Shown piece after piece: positions 38,736-52,741 of a stretch of DNA of 64,000 bases. The position numbers were made by a program, and so were the translations under genes. The stretch comes from Giesbergeria sp. Its GTDB lineage: Bacteria; Pseudomonadota; Gammaproteobacteria; Burkholderiales; Burkholderiaceae_C. The stretch spans positions 62,001-126,000 of the forward strand of contig NZ_JAQUCA010000005.1 of NCBI RefSeq assembly GCF_028686475.1, read 5' to 3'. How positions within the stretch are numbered: the first letter of the stretch is position 1; each line of letters starts with the position of its first letter. The notes under the pieces were generated by a model, which saw only the letters and a program-made list of their open reading frames with translations, ran no database searches and was not told where the DNA came from.

Positions 38736-40313
38736 ATGGGCAAAACAGCAAAAATTGCACACCAATTGTGGTTCACGGTAGGCGCAATCGTCGTCTTGCT
38801 GCTGCTGGCGATGGGCTTGATAGGCCGGCATGTCATCGCACAACAGGCCCAGGACGATGCGATGACCACCGAACTAGGCAGCCGCTTGGACACCGCCACA
38901 CGCTGGATGGGCCTGACCGAAACCAACGCAGTACGCACCCAAGCCATCATCACCAGCAGTGACCCGGTGGTGGAGGAAACTTTCAAGCAAAGCATTGCCG
39001 CCACTTCGGCGCAAATTTCGGAATTGCAAAAATCCCTCGAAGCCATGTCTTTGCGCCCGATAGACCGCGAACACATGGCCAAAGTGGCAACAGCGCGCAA
39101 AACCATGTTGGACTTGCGCGCCAAGGCACGCCAGCTCAAGGCGGAGGGCCAGCACGAGCCAGCAGTGGCGTTGATTAGCCAGTCTTACAACCCGGCCACA
39201 GCGGCTTATCTGCAAACCCTGAAAGAGTTTGTCCAATTGCAGCGTGATGCCCTGCAAAGCTGGCAACGCGAACAATCGCAAACACGTTTGCACACCATCC
39301 AACTGGTCGGGGTGGCGCTGCTGTTCATTGTGGCCGCGATGGTGTTGGGCGCATGGAAACTCATCGGCCACATGCAGCAATCTTTGGCCCAAGCCGTGGC
39401 CTTGGCCGAGCGCATTGCCCAAGGCAATTTAACCGCCTCGGTGCAGGTAGCGCGTCAGGATGAGTTTGGTGCTTTGTTGCGCTCCTTGCAAGCGATGGGG
39501 CAATCTTTGGCCCAAGTGGTGCAACAGGTGCGCGACAGCGCCAGCAATATTGCCACCGCCAGCGCCGAAATTGCCACTGGCAACCAAGATTTGTCGATGC
39601 GAACAGAACAAACCTCCAGCGATTTGCAAAAAACCGCTGCCTCGATGGAGCAATTTGCAGGCACAGTGAACCACAGCGCCAGCAGCGCCCAAGAGGCCAG
39701 CCGTCTGGCAGCGGGTGCCTCGGACGTAGCCCAACGCGGCGGCGAGATGGTGGCCCATGTGGTTTCGACGATGGAAGAAATCAACCACAGCAGCCGCAAA
39801 ATTTCCGACATCATCGGCGTAATTGATGGCATCGCTTTCCAAACCAACATTTTGGCGCTCAATGCAGCGGTAGAAGCCGCGCGTGCCGGTGAACAAGGCC
39901 GGGGCTTTGCCGTGGTGGCCTCGGAAGTGCGTAGTCTGGCCGGGCGCAGCGCCCAAGCAGCCAAAGAAATCAAAATCCTGATTGAGGCTTCGGTCAACCG
40001 GGTGGAAGCTGGCTCACGCTTGGTGCAAGAAACCGGCAGCACCATGCAAGATATTGTGCAAGCGGTGCAGCGTGTGAATGACATGATTGGCCAAATCAGC
40101 GCCGCCGCCACCCAAGCCAATGCCGGTATTGGCCAAGTCAACCATGCCGTGGGCAGCCTGGACCAAATGACGCAACAAAATGCGGCCTTGGTCGAACAAA
40201 GCGCCGCTGCCGCCCAAAGCCTGCGCGAACAGGCCGACCAGCTGGCGCGGATTTTGTCGGTGTTTCACACCGACGGGCCGCAGCGCGCACAGCGCCCGCG
40301 TTTGTCGGCCTGA
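38736..40313 (+). CDS. Methyl-accepting chemotaxis protein
   Basis: A 525-residue chemoreceptor. Membrane helices near residues 12-34 and 190-212 flank a periplasmic four-helix-bundle-like sensor of about 155 residues. HAMP follows, then a signalling domain with the highly conserved hairpin tip [21 protein letters not shown]. The C terminus lacks the NWETF-type CheR/CheB tether. A strong AAGGAG box selects the ATG at 38736. No che genes are in the window, so it is an orphan receptor lying 30 bases after parC. The ligand is unknown. Confidence 0.94.
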   Translation: MGKTAKIAHQLWFTVGAIVVLLLLAMGLIGRHVIAQQAQDDAMTTELGSRLDTATRWMGLTETNAVRTQAIITSSDPVVEETFKQSIAATSAQISELQKSLEAMSLRPIDREHMAKVATARKTMLDLRAKARQLKAEGQHEPAVALISQSYNPATAAYLQTLKEFVQLQRDALQSWQREQSQTRLHTIQLVGVALLFIVAAMVLGAWKLIGHMQQSLAQAVALAERIAQGNLTASVQVARQDEFGALLRSLQAMGQSLAQVVQQVRDSASNIATASAEIATGNQDLSMRTEQTSSDLQKTAASMEQFAGTVNHSASSAQEASRLAAGASDVAQRGGEMVAHVVSTMEEINHSSRKISDIIGVIDGIAFQTNILALNAAVEAARAGEQGRGFAVVASEVRSLAGRSAQAAKEIKILIEASVNRVEAGSRLVQETGSTMQDIVQAVQRVNDMIGQISAAATQANAGIGQVNHAVGSLDQMTQQNAALVEQSAAAAQSLREQADQLARILSVFHTDGPQRAQRPRLSA

Positions 40314-40337
40314 ATCCGCTGGGCGCTGGCGGTCAAT

Positions 40338-40793
40338 TTAGGCCAATTCGGCAATCAGCTCAATTTCGACACAAGCGCCCAGCGGAATTTGCGCCACGCC
40401 AAAAGCGCTGCGCGCATGGATGCCCTTGGCACCAAACACTTGGCCCAACAGCTCCGAGCAGCCATTGGTGACCAAATGCTGCTCGGTAAAATCAGCGGTA
40501 GAGTTGACCAAGCTCATCACTTTGACGATGCGTGCAATGCGGTTCAAATCACCCGTGGCCGCGTGCAGCGTGCCCAGCAAATCAATGGCTACGGCACGGG
40601 CGGCCAGTTTGCCCTCGGCGGTGTCCACATTGCGCCCCAATTGGCCGGTCCAGACTTGGCCATCTTTGCGCGCGATATGGCCGCTCAAAAACAACAGGTT
40701 GCCGCTTTGCACAAACGGCACATAGGCAGCGGCAGGCGTGGCCACTGGGGGCAGGGTGATGTTCAGGGCTTGCAGTTGGTCGTAAACGCTCAT
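40338..40793 (-). CDS. RidA family protein (YjgF/YER057c/UK114)
   Basis: A 151-residue RidA-family protein, whose best-known members hydrolyse reactive 2-aminoacrylate-type enamines and imines. The C-terminal signature RSAFGVAQIPLGACVEIELIAEL includes the conserved Arg of active members. At 151 residues it belongs to the longer subgroup rather than the 128-residue RidA proper, so the exact activity is uncertain. It converges with the chemoreceptor gene. Confidence 0.92.
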   Translation of the reverse strand: MSVYDQLQALNITLPPVATPAAAYVPFVQSGNLLFLSGHIARKDGQVWTGQLGRNVDTAEGKLAARAVAIDLLGTLHAATGDLNRIARIVKVMSLVNSTADFTEQHLVTNGCSELLGQVFGAKGIHARSAFGVAQIPLGACVEIELIAELA

Positions 40794-40814
40794 GGAATGT
40801 TCCTCATCAAAAAT

Positions 40815-41102
40815 TTAACGTTTGTGCTGATTTTGCCGTTGTTGCTCTGCGGCTTCCACCCACAGTTGGCGCAGTTGCTGCAACAGAGGCCACAGGCCGC
40901 CCGAGGCGGTGGGCGAAATAGCCACAGGGGTTGGAGTGACAGTCTTTTTAGAAGTGGTAGCCGTTTTTTTGCGCGCGCTAGTTGGAGCGGCGGCTGTTGC
41001 CGGGACGGGCACAGGCGGCTGTGCATTCAAGCGCTCTACATAGCGCACAAAATCCCCATCGGGTGGTGTGTCCCAATCGTTTTTGTAAGGATCGAGCGCC
41101 AT
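40815..41102 (-). CDS. Small conserved-looking protein of unknown function
   Basis: A 95-residue frame starting MALDPYKNDWDTPPDGDFVRYVERL. A Pro/Ala/Thr/Lys-rich low-complexity middle (residues 30-65) separates the N-terminal acidic motif from a short C-terminal amphipathic helix (GLWPLLQQLRQLWVEAAEQQ). No signal peptide or membrane helix is visible. It lies between coaBC and ridA on the same strand, 30 and 21 bases away, so all three may form one transcript. The family was not recognised. Coding status rests on its fit into the operon. Confidence 0.65.
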   Translation of the reverse strand: MALDPYKNDWDTPPDGDFVRYVERLNAQPPVPVPATAAAPTSARKKTATTSKKTVTPTPVAISPTASGGLWPLLQQLRQLWVEAAEQQRQNQHKR

Positions 41103-41132
41103 GTATCACCTCCAACAACAGCTAAAAACCAT

Positions 41133-44975
<3,843 letters not shown>

Positions 44976-45005
44976 AACCTCCTCCTCTCCCTGTTTATTA
45001 GCTAG

Positions 45006-46307
<1,302 letters not shown>

Positions 46308-46355
46308 ACCGCCCATGCACCCGCCCTTCGCACACCTTAAGCTGCCAACAACGCT

Positions 46356-46637
46356 ATGAGCCCGCGCATTGTCGTTCCGGTGGTTTTGCTCACCTTGCTG
46401 GCCATGCTGCATGCCCAGCTGTGGCAAGGGCGGGGCAGCATCCCCTATGTGCAGGAGATGCGCCAAAAAATTGCAGTACAAAAAGAAGCCAACGCCAAAG
46501 CCTTGGCCGAAAACCAGCGCCTCCTGTCTGAAATCAAAGACCTGAAAGAAGGCTTGGACATGGTGGAAGAAAAAGCGCGCAGCGAGCTGGGTATGGTCAA
46601 GCAGGGTGAGATTTTTGTGCAATACACCCCGCGCTGA
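46356..46637 (+). CDS. ftsB: Cell division protein FtsB (septum formation initiator, DivIC family)
   Basis: A 93-residue bitopic protein: short cytoplasmic start, one membrane helix (IVVPVVLLTLLAMLHAQLW), then a periplasmic coiled coil (QKEANAKALAENQRLLSEIKD) and the conserved DMVEEKARSELGMVKQGE. It works in the FtsQLB complex at the division site. The position right after eno is the standard location. It converges with hslO with 5 bases between stops. Confidence 0.93.
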   Translation: MSPRIVVPVVLLTLLAMLHAQLWQGRGSIPYVQEMRQKIAVQKEANAKALAENQRLLSEIKDLKEGLDMVEEKARSELGMVKQGEIFVQYTPR

Positions 46638-46642
46638 TGCGC

Positions 46643-47632
46643 TCAATGCACCGCGTCGGAACTGGGTGCTTGTTGCACCGGGGCAGCAAAAATCTGCGCC
46701 GCATCTACCGGGTCAAAGCGGTATTGCTGGCCGCAGTATTCGCAACCGACTTCAATTTGCCCTTGCTCGGCCAGTACGCTTTCGGTTTCGGCCACGCCTA
46801 AATTTTGCAACATGCGGGCGACGCGCTCGCGGCTGCAAGAGCAAGCAAAACGCGGACCTTGTGCGCCTTGCTGGGGTTCAAAGCGCAGCAGTTTTTCTTC
46901 CCAAAACAGGCGGCGCAAAATGGTGTCCACATCCAGCGTCAGCAGCTCATCGCGTGTCAGGCTGGCCGCCAGATGGGCAATGCGGTTGTAATCTTCATTC
47001 AGGCCGATTTGGTCGGCATCAGCGCTGTGGGCATGGCTTTGGGCCAGATTGGCCTCGCCCTTGATGGGCATACGCTGCACCAGCAATCCAGCGGCCACGC
47101 TATCGTTGGCCGCCAGCACCAGCGTGGCATCCAATTGTTCCGATTGCAGCATGTAGTGCGATAGCACATCGCTCAGGCGCTCTAGTTTGCGCCCTTGGGC
47201 ATCGACCAGCGGCACCACGCCTTGGTAAGGTTGCTGGCCCGGAAATTTGTCTTTCGGGTCCAAGGTGATGGCGCAGCGCCCAGCGCCATGCAGATTGACC
47301 AAACTGCTCAGCGTGGCATCCTCGGCCACGCTGCCCTTGAGGGTAGCGGTAGCGCGCAATTGCAAGTCCGATTGCACCTCGGCCACGGCCACCTTGACTG
47401 GGCCATCGCCAAAAATTTGCAGCACCAAAGCGCCGTTAAATTTAATGCCCGATTGCATCAGCACGCCCGCAGCGGCCATCTCGCCCAACAATTCACGCAC
47501 CGGCACCGGGTAGGGACCAGTTGCGGTGTTGGCGGCACGGCGCTGCAACATATCCGTCCAAGCATCGGTCAGGCGCACGATAGCACCGCGCACCGGCTGG
47601 CCGTCAAACAAAAATTTATGTAGTTCAGACAC
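46643..47632 (-). CDS. hslO: Redox-regulated chaperone Hsp33
   Basis: A 329-residue holdase chaperone switched on by oxidation. The C-terminal zinc-binding cysteines are in CSCSRERV and CEYCGQQY, the CxC and CxxC pairs that sense oxidants. The start is GTG at 47632 (VSELHKFLFDGQ). It lies 38 bases downstream of the carbonic-anhydrase-like gene on the same strand. A C-terminal tail runs past the cysteine domain. Confidence 0.95.
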   Translation of the reverse strand: MSELHKFLFDGQPVRGAIVRLTDAWTDMLQRRAANTATGPYPVPVRELLGEMAAAGVLMQSGIKFNGALVLQIFGDGPVKVAVAEVQSDLQLRATATLKGSVAEDATLSSLVNLHGAGRCAITLDPKDKFPGQQPYQGVVPLVDAQGRKLERLSDVLSHYMLQSEQLDATLVLAANDSVAAGLLVQRMPIKGEANLAQSHAHSADADQIGLNEDYNRIAHLAASLTRDELLTLDVDTILRRLFWEEKLLRFEPQQGAQGPRFACSCSRERVARMLQNLGVAETESVLAEQGQIEVGCEYCGQQYRFDPVDAAQIFAAPVQQAPSSDAVH

Positions 47633-47670
47633 GCAAAAAATTTCCTAAAATCAAAAAAGGACTCGGTGGA

Positions 47671-48195
47671 TTAGCCGATTTGTTGCAAGCCAGCACGAAA
47701 GCGGCGCGCGTTCTCGATGTAATGCTGGGCGCTGCGGCGCAAGCCCTCGATTTGCTCGGGTGTCAGCTGGCGCACCAACTTGGCCGGGCTGCCCATAATC
47801 ATGGAGCCATCGGGAAACTCCTTGCCCTCGGTCACCAAAGCGCCTGCACCCACCAGGCAGTTTTTACCAATGCGCGCGCCATTGAGCACCACCGCGCCAA
47901 TGCCAATCAAGGATTCATCGCCAATCGTGCAGCCATGCAGCGTGACTTGGTGGCCCACCGTCACGCGCTCACCCACCAGCAAGGGCTGACCAGCATCGGC
48001 ATGAAGCACGCAAACATCTTGGATATTGCTACCGGCACCTAGGGTGATGGCATCTGTATCGCCACGCACCACGCTACCAAACCAAATACTGACATCTTCG
48101 CCCAAAGTGACTTGGCCGATGACTTGGGCGCTATCGGCCACCCAAGCAGATGCTGCCAACTGCGGCGCGATGCCATCCAATTGATAAATTGCCAT
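47671..48195 (-). CDS. Gamma-carbonic-anhydrase family protein (YrdA/CaiE-like hexapeptide protein)
   Basis: A 174-residue left-handed beta-helix protein. Hexapeptide repeats run from about residue 20 to 130 (VIGQVTLGEDVSIWFGSVVRGD, GERVTVGHQVTLHGCTIGDESLIGIG). Metal-ligand histidines are present in VCVLHADAG, TVGHQVTLHGC. Members bind zinc or iron, but carbonic anhydrase activity is proven for few, so the enzymatic label is tentative. It is divergent from the DUF455 gene. Confidence 0.93.
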   Translation of the reverse strand: MAIYQLDGIAPQLAASAWVADSAQVIGQVTLGEDVSIWFGSVVRGDTDAITLGAGSNIQDVCVLHADAGQPLLVGERVTVGHQVTLHGCTIGDESLIGIGAVVLNGARIGKNCLVGAGALVTEGKEFPDGSMIMGSPAKLVRQLTPEQIEGLRRSAQHYIENARRFRAGLQQIG

Positions 48196-48240
48196 TTATT
48201 TTTACCGTGTTGCTGAATGCGATTGCCTAGAATTGTAGAG

Positions 48241-49044
48241 ATGGAACTTCGCCACCGTGCCTTGCAGGTCTTGTGCCTTGCCCACCCCGATGAAAAAGCC
48301 GCTGCCACCTTGGCTTTACACGCTCAGGCGGACCAGTGCAGCATTGCCGCCAACGCACCTACGCCCCCGGCGGGCCAAGTTTTGCCCGGCTTGCCAGAGC
48401 GCCCCGTGCTGCTGCACCACACCGCCGTGAAGCGACGCTCGCCCGCCACGCCCCAAGGACGGGCCGTGTTGCTGCACGCGATTGCCCATATTGAATTGAA
48501 CGCCATCAATTTGGCCTTAGATGCCGTCTGGCGCTTTGATGCCATGCCCACCACGTTTTACCGCGATTGGTTGCGCGTGGCCGCCGAAGAAGCCCAACAC
48601 TTTGGGCTACTGCGCGATATATTACGCAGCCTCGGCCATGATTATGGTGATTTTCCGGCGCACCAAGGACTTTGGACGATGTGCGAAAAAACCCAACATG
48701 ACATTACTGCGCGCATGGCCTTGGTGCCGCGCACCCTAGAGGCACGCGGCTTAGATGCCACGCCGCTGATTCAACAAAAACTGCGCCAAGTGGATAGCCC
48801 CGATGCCTTGGCCGCCGTGGCGGTGTTAGACACCATCTTGCGCGAAGAAGTGGGCCATGTCGCCATTGGCAACCACTGGTACCGCTGGCTGTGTGCGCGC
48901 GACGGTTTGGAGCCAGAAAGCCACTATGCCCTGCTGGCACAACAATACCAAGCACCACGCCCCAAACCACCCCTGAACGAAGCTGCCCGGCGCCAAGCAG
49001 GTTTTACCGATACCGAGTTGGCGTGGCTGTTATACACCGACTAA
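48241..49044 (+). CDS. DUF455 ferritin-like protein
   Basis: A 267-residue ferritin-like helical-bundle protein. Probable di-iron ligands are in HIELNAINLALD, AAEEAQHFGLL, MCEKTQHDI and LREEVGHVAIG, the repeating E...ExxH pattern of such enzymes. It is distantly similar to MiaE-type tRNA hydroxylases; no substrate can be named. The ATG at 48241 matches the family start, eight codons inside a slightly longer open frame. Confidence 0.9.
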   Translation: MELRHRALQVLCLAHPDEKAAATLALHAQADQCSIAANAPTPPAGQVLPGLPERPVLLHHTAVKRRSPATPQGRAVLLHAIAHIELNAINLALDAVWRFDAMPTTFYRDWLRVAAEEAQHFGLLRDILRSLGHDYGDFPAHQGLWTMCEKTQHDITARMALVPRTLEARGLDATPLIQQKLRQVDSPDALAAVAVLDTILREEVGHVAIGNHWYRWLCARDGLEPESHYALLAQQYQAPRPKPPLNEAARRQAGFTDTELAWLLYTD

Positions 49045-49147
49045 GCAGCACCTAAGCCAGCACTTTGCACTAAGCTGAGCCAGACTTCCTAAAATAGGCA
49101 CCTAGCTGCACCCAGCAGCACCTACCAGAAAAGAAAAAGCACACACC

Positions 49148-50386
49148 ATGTCGAGCACACCCGCCGATCAAACCAGCGCCACCATGATTGCCCGTCAGGC
49201 CATCGTCAATGCCCAACATGTGGTTATCGGCTATGAACTGTTCAACCGCTCTCGCCCCGAGACCACCCACACTGCCGCCACCGATGTAGCCTTGGTGTTT
49301 ACCGCCTTGTCGCACGCAGGCAGCGACGAGTTGGTCGGCAAAAAACTCATTTTTGTCAATTGCACCCACGAAAGCCTGGTCGGCGGTCACCTTGAATTGG
49401 TGGACCCTGAAAAAGTGGTCCTCGAAATTCCGCCGCTGGGCCACGCCGCCGCCGAAGAAGTGGCCGCCCGCTTGCCCACCTTGGCCGCTTTGCGTGCGCG
49501 CGGTTTCCGTTTGGCGTTTAACCATACCGTGCTGCAATCGGCCTACATGCCCTGGCTGGCGCTGGCCGATTACATCAAGCTCGATTTATCGCTGCTGGCC
49601 GCCGACCAACTGGCCGTGCTGATTGGCTATGCCAAGCGCCACACCCAAGCCCACCTGATTGCCGAAAAGGTAGAAACTGCCCAGCAATACGATATGGTCT
49701 CTAGCCAAGGGGTGCAGATGTTCCAAGGCTATTGGTTTGCCCGTCCGGCTTTGGTGCGCGCCAAACTGGTATCGCCCGCGCAAAGCAGCATTTTGGAATT
49801 GATTAACCTGGTACGCAAACAGGCCAGCACCGAAGCCATCGAAGAGGTGCTGAAAAAAGATGCCGGCTTGGCCTTCAACCTGATGCGGCTGATCAACTCC
49901 TCGGGCTTTGGCTTGGCACGCGAAATCAGCTCATTTCGCCAAGCGGTCATGCTCATGGGCCTGAAAAAACTTTTCCGCTGGGCAGCCTTGCTGCTTACCA
50001 CCTCACGCAACGGCGGCACCCCGCCCTCGGTGGGGCAAACCGCTGTGGTGCGCGGGCGCCTGATGGAATTGCTGGCCCTAGAGAAAAAATTGCCACAAGA
50101 TGAAACCGATCAAGCCTTTGTGGTGGGCATTTTCTCTCTGCTCGATACCATGCTGGGCATGACGATGGATGCTGCCTTGGGTTTGGTCAGTGTGCCCCCC
50201 AGCACCGAGGCCGCCTTGTTGCACAATGCCGGGGTACTGGGTCATTTGCTCACGCTGGCCAAAGCCTGCGAAACCGGCGACGATGCCGCCTTTGACCACG
50301 CTGCCACCGCCTTGCAACTGAGTAGCCAGCAAATCAACAACGCCCATTTACAGGCTTTGGCTTGGGCTGACCACTTTGGTGATTGA
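49148..50386 (+). CDS. EAL-like/HDOD signalling protein, first of a tandem pair
   Basis: A 412-residue protein with an N-terminal degenerate EAL-type domain (IARQAIVNAQHVVIGYELFNR, VNCTHESL, VVLEIPPL, YIKLDLS) and a C-terminal HDOD domain (about 195-400; LINLVRKQASTEAIEEVLKKD, LMRLINSSGFG, AVMLMGLKKLFRWAALLL). This is the YuxH-like layout. The catalytic set of a cyclic di-GMP phosphodiesterase is incomplete, so it more likely binds ligand or proteins. The neighbouring gene is a close paralogue, roughly 60% identical by eye over the first 85 residues. Confidence 0.92.
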   Translation: MSSTPADQTSATMIARQAIVNAQHVVIGYELFNRSRPETTHTAATDVALVFTALSHAGSDELVGKKLIFVNCTHESLVGGHLELVDPEKVVLEIPPLGHAAAEEVAARLPTLAALRARGFRLAFNHTVLQSAYMPWLALADYIKLDLSLLAADQLAVLIGYAKRHTQAHLIAEKVETAQQYDMVSSQGVQMFQGYWFARPALVRAKLVSPAQSSILELINLVRKQASTEAIEEVLKKDAGLAFNLMRLINSSGFGLAREISSFRQAVMLMGLKKLFRWAALLLTTSRNGGTPPSVGQTAVVRGRLMELLALEKKLPQDETDQAFVVGIFSLLDTMLGMTMDAALGLVSVPPSTEAALLHNAGVLGHLLTLAKACETGDDAAFDHAATALQLSSQQINNAHLQALAWADHFGD

Positions 50387-50445
50387 GCCATTGCCTAAGC
50401 GCATGGCATCATTGTCCCCAGACCTCCCAGAACCTTCTCATTGCC

Positions 50446-51720
50446 ATGTCCACTGAACCATCTACTTCTGCCTCCCCTGCCACCCCCGAGGACCATGCTG
50501 CGGACAATCTGGCCGTGATTGCCCGCCAAGCCATTGTGGATGAGCATCGGGCAGTTTTTGGCTATGAGCTGTTTGACCGCTCCACCGCTTCGGATGCCCA
50601 CAACGCCGCCTCCGATGCCGCGCTGCTGTTCAACGCCCTGTCCTACGCCGATACCGAATCCTTGGTCGGGCAAAAACTGGTGTTCATCAACTGCACCCAC
50701 GAAAGCCTCTCGGGCGGCCACTTAGAACTCATCCACCCCGACAAGGTGGTGCTAGAAGTACCCCCGCTGGCCAAAGATGCCAGCGCCGAGGACATCGAAA
50801 AAGCCCGCCCGGTGCTAGAACAGTTGCGCCACCAAGGCTTTCGGCTGGCCTTTAGCGAGCATGTGCTGTGCCCGGCCTATCTCAGTTGGTTGGCGCTGGC
50901 AGCCTTCGTTAAGCTAGACCTGACCATGTTCCCGCCCGAGCAAGCCAAACCTTTGGTGCGCTTTGCCCAAGAACACAGCTCGGCCCGGCTGGTGGCGGAA
51001 AAGGTGGAATCAGCAGAACAGCACCAAATGATGGCCGATTTGGGTGTGCGCCTGTTTCAGGGCTATTGGTTTGCCAAGCCAGTCTTGGTCAAATCGCACA
51101 CCATTCGGCCCTCGCAAGCCACCGTGATTCAGCTGATTAATTTGGTGCGTAAACAAGCCAGCACCACCGAGATTGAAGAGCTGCTCAAAAAAGACCCCAC
51201 GCTGTCATTTAACCTGCTGCGCTTTATCAACTCCTCCGGCTTTGGCCTGTCGTGCGAGATTACCTCGTTTCGCCATGCCGTGATGATTTTGGGCCTGCGT
51301 AAATTATTCCGTTGGGCCGCCCTGTTGCTCACCACCTCGCGCGCTGGGGGGTCAGCCCCAGTCGTAGGCACGACGGCGGTAGTGCGTGGCCGCCTGATGG
51401 AATTGTTGGCCGCAGAAATGCTCTCGCCCGAAGAGTGCGACAACGCTTTTGTCGTGGGCGTATTTTCCTTGTTAGATACCATGCTGGGCCTGCCAATGGC
51501 GCAGGCTTTAGAGTCCTTGGCGCTGCCCGAACCCGTGGTCGATGCTTTGCTGCACCAACGCGGCACTTTTGCCCCTTTCTTGGCCCTGACCAAAGCCTGC
51601 GAAAGCGGCGATGAGGTGGCTTTTGCCCTCAATGCCGAGGCGCTGCACCTGTCCAACCGGCAAGTCAACTTGGCGCACCTGCAAGCCCTCACTTGGGCCG
51701 AAGATATGGATAGCGCCTAA
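50446..51720 (+). CDS. EAL-like/HDOD signalling protein, second of a tandem pair
   Basis: A 424-residue paralogue of the preceding gene with the same order: a degenerate EAL domain (IARQAIVDEHRAVFGYELFDR, INCTHESL, VVLEVPPL, FVKLDLT) and an HDOD domain (LINLVRKQASTTEIEELLKKD, LLRFINSSGFG, LGLRKLFRWAALLL). It carries a longer Ser/Thr/Pro-rich N terminus. The start MSTEPSTSASP at 50446 was preferred to an in-frame ATG at 50383 that overlaps the first gene. The pair arose by tandem duplication, and sequence divergence suggests separate roles. Confidence 0.92.
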   Translation: MSTEPSTSASPATPEDHAADNLAVIARQAIVDEHRAVFGYELFDRSTASDAHNAASDAALLFNALSYADTESLVGQKLVFINCTHESLSGGHLELIHPDKVVLEVPPLAKDASAEDIEKARPVLEQLRHQGFRLAFSEHVLCPAYLSWLALAAFVKLDLTMFPPEQAKPLVRFAQEHSSARLVAEKVESAEQHQMMADLGVRLFQGYWFAKPVLVKSHTIRPSQATVIQLINLVRKQASTTEIEELLKKDPTLSFNLLRFINSSGFGLSCEITSFRHAVMILGLRKLFRWAALLLTTSRAGGSAPVVGTTAVVRGRLMELLAAEMLSPEECDNAFVVGVFSLLDTMLGLPMAQALESLALPEPVVDALLHQRGTFAPFLALTKACESGDEVAFALNAEALHLSNRQVNLAHLQALTWAEDMDSA

Positions 51721-51756
51721 ACGTTTAACGCACCGCACGGATTGCCCAGTCCCTCG

Positions 51757-51784
51757 CCCCCAAAACAGTTTACTGACTTGGGGG
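51757..51784. repeat. Strong intergenic hairpin between the EAL/HDOD pair and the EI24 gene
   Basis: The arms at 51757-51769 and 51772-51784 pair as CCCCCAA/TTGGGGG and CAGT/ACTG with two internal mismatches and a 2-base loop. No T-tract follows, so it is not a standard intrinsic terminator on the plus strand. It may be a protein-binding palindrome or an mRNA-stabilising hairpin. Confidence 0.5.
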
Positions 51785-51813
51785 TCCTGCCCGTAAGCGC
51801 TATGCTTGCACCC

Positions 51814-52728
51814 ATGAATTTACTCATGGATTCCTTTTTTCGGGCTTTGGCGTATTGCCTGTTTCCCCGTGTGATAGCTTGGTCGCTGCTGCCCCTGCTC
51901 CTGATAGGAGCCTTGGCCTTGGCCGGAGGCTATTTTTACTGGGAGCTGGCCGTACAGACCATGCAGGCGTTTTTGCAGGCCCCCGGTTGGTTGACTCCCG
52001 CTTGGGAGTGGTGGCAGCAGCAGGGCCTGCCCGATATGACCAGCTGGTTAGCCCCAGCCTTGGTGTTGGTGCTGGTCACGCCCCTGATAGTGCTGGTAGC
52101 GCTGCTCACGGTGGCCTTTCTTATGACTCCATCGCTGGTGGCCTTGGTGGGGCAGCGGCGCTTTCCCACTTTAGAGCGCTTGCAAGGCGGTTCGGTGTGG
52201 CAAAGTATGCTGTGGTCTTTGGGTTCTACCCTGATGGCCCTCTTGCTGCTGGTGCTGTCGATGCCCTTGTGGCTGCTGCCACCGCTGGTGCTGATTGTGC
52301 CGCCGCTGATTTGGGGTTGGCTCACCTACCGCGTGATGGCCTTTGATGCCTTGTCCGACCATGCCAGCCCCAGCGAACGCGAAGAACTACTGCGCCGCCA
52401 CCGCATGGCCCTGCTGCTGATGGGCGTGGTGTGCGGTTACTTGGGCGCGGCACCGGCCATTGTCTGGGCTTCGGGGGTGCTGTTTGTGGCCGCCTTTTTT
52501 ATCTTGATACCCTTGGCGATTTGGATTTACACCTTGGTGTTTGCCTTTTCGTCTTTGTGGTTTACCCATTTTGGCTTGGCCGCCTTGCAACAATTGCGTG
52601 CCGAGCAGCACGCTGCCACTACCGTAGCAGCTACCCCTACCCCTAACGATGCCCCCTTGCCAGCCGTAGCGGCCACCGACCTCAACGCTGCGCTGCCTGC
52701 CTCCCCTGCGCCTCCGTCTATTTCCTGA
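51814..52728 (+). CDS. EI24 domain-containing membrane protein (CysZ-like)
   Basis: A 304-residue integral membrane protein with four or more long hydrophobic stretches (about 20-45, 75-105, 150-190, 210-260), spread as in the EI24/CysZ family. CysZ moves sulfate in enterobacteria, but the broader family has no fixed function. The start MNLLMDSFFRALAYCLFPRV at 51814 was chosen for its family-like N terminus; ATGs at 51802 and 51826 are alternatives. A Thr/Ala/Pro-rich tail ends the protein. Confidence 0.85.
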   Translation: MNLLMDSFFRALAYCLFPRVIAWSLLPLLLIGALALAGGYFYWELAVQTMQAFLQAPGWLTPAWEWWQQQGLPDMTSWLAPALVLVLVTPLIVLVALLTVAFLMTPSLVALVGQRRFPTLERLQGGSVWQSMLWSLGSTLMALLLLVLSMPLWLLPPLVLIVPPLIWGWLTYRVMAFDALSDHASPSEREELLRRHRMALLLMGVVCGYLGAAPAIVWASGVLFVAAFFILIPLAIWIYTLVFAFSSLWFTHFGLAALQQLRAEQHAATTVAATPTPNDAPLPAVAATDLNAALPASPAPPSIS

Positions 52729-52741
52729 AAGAGCCACCACC

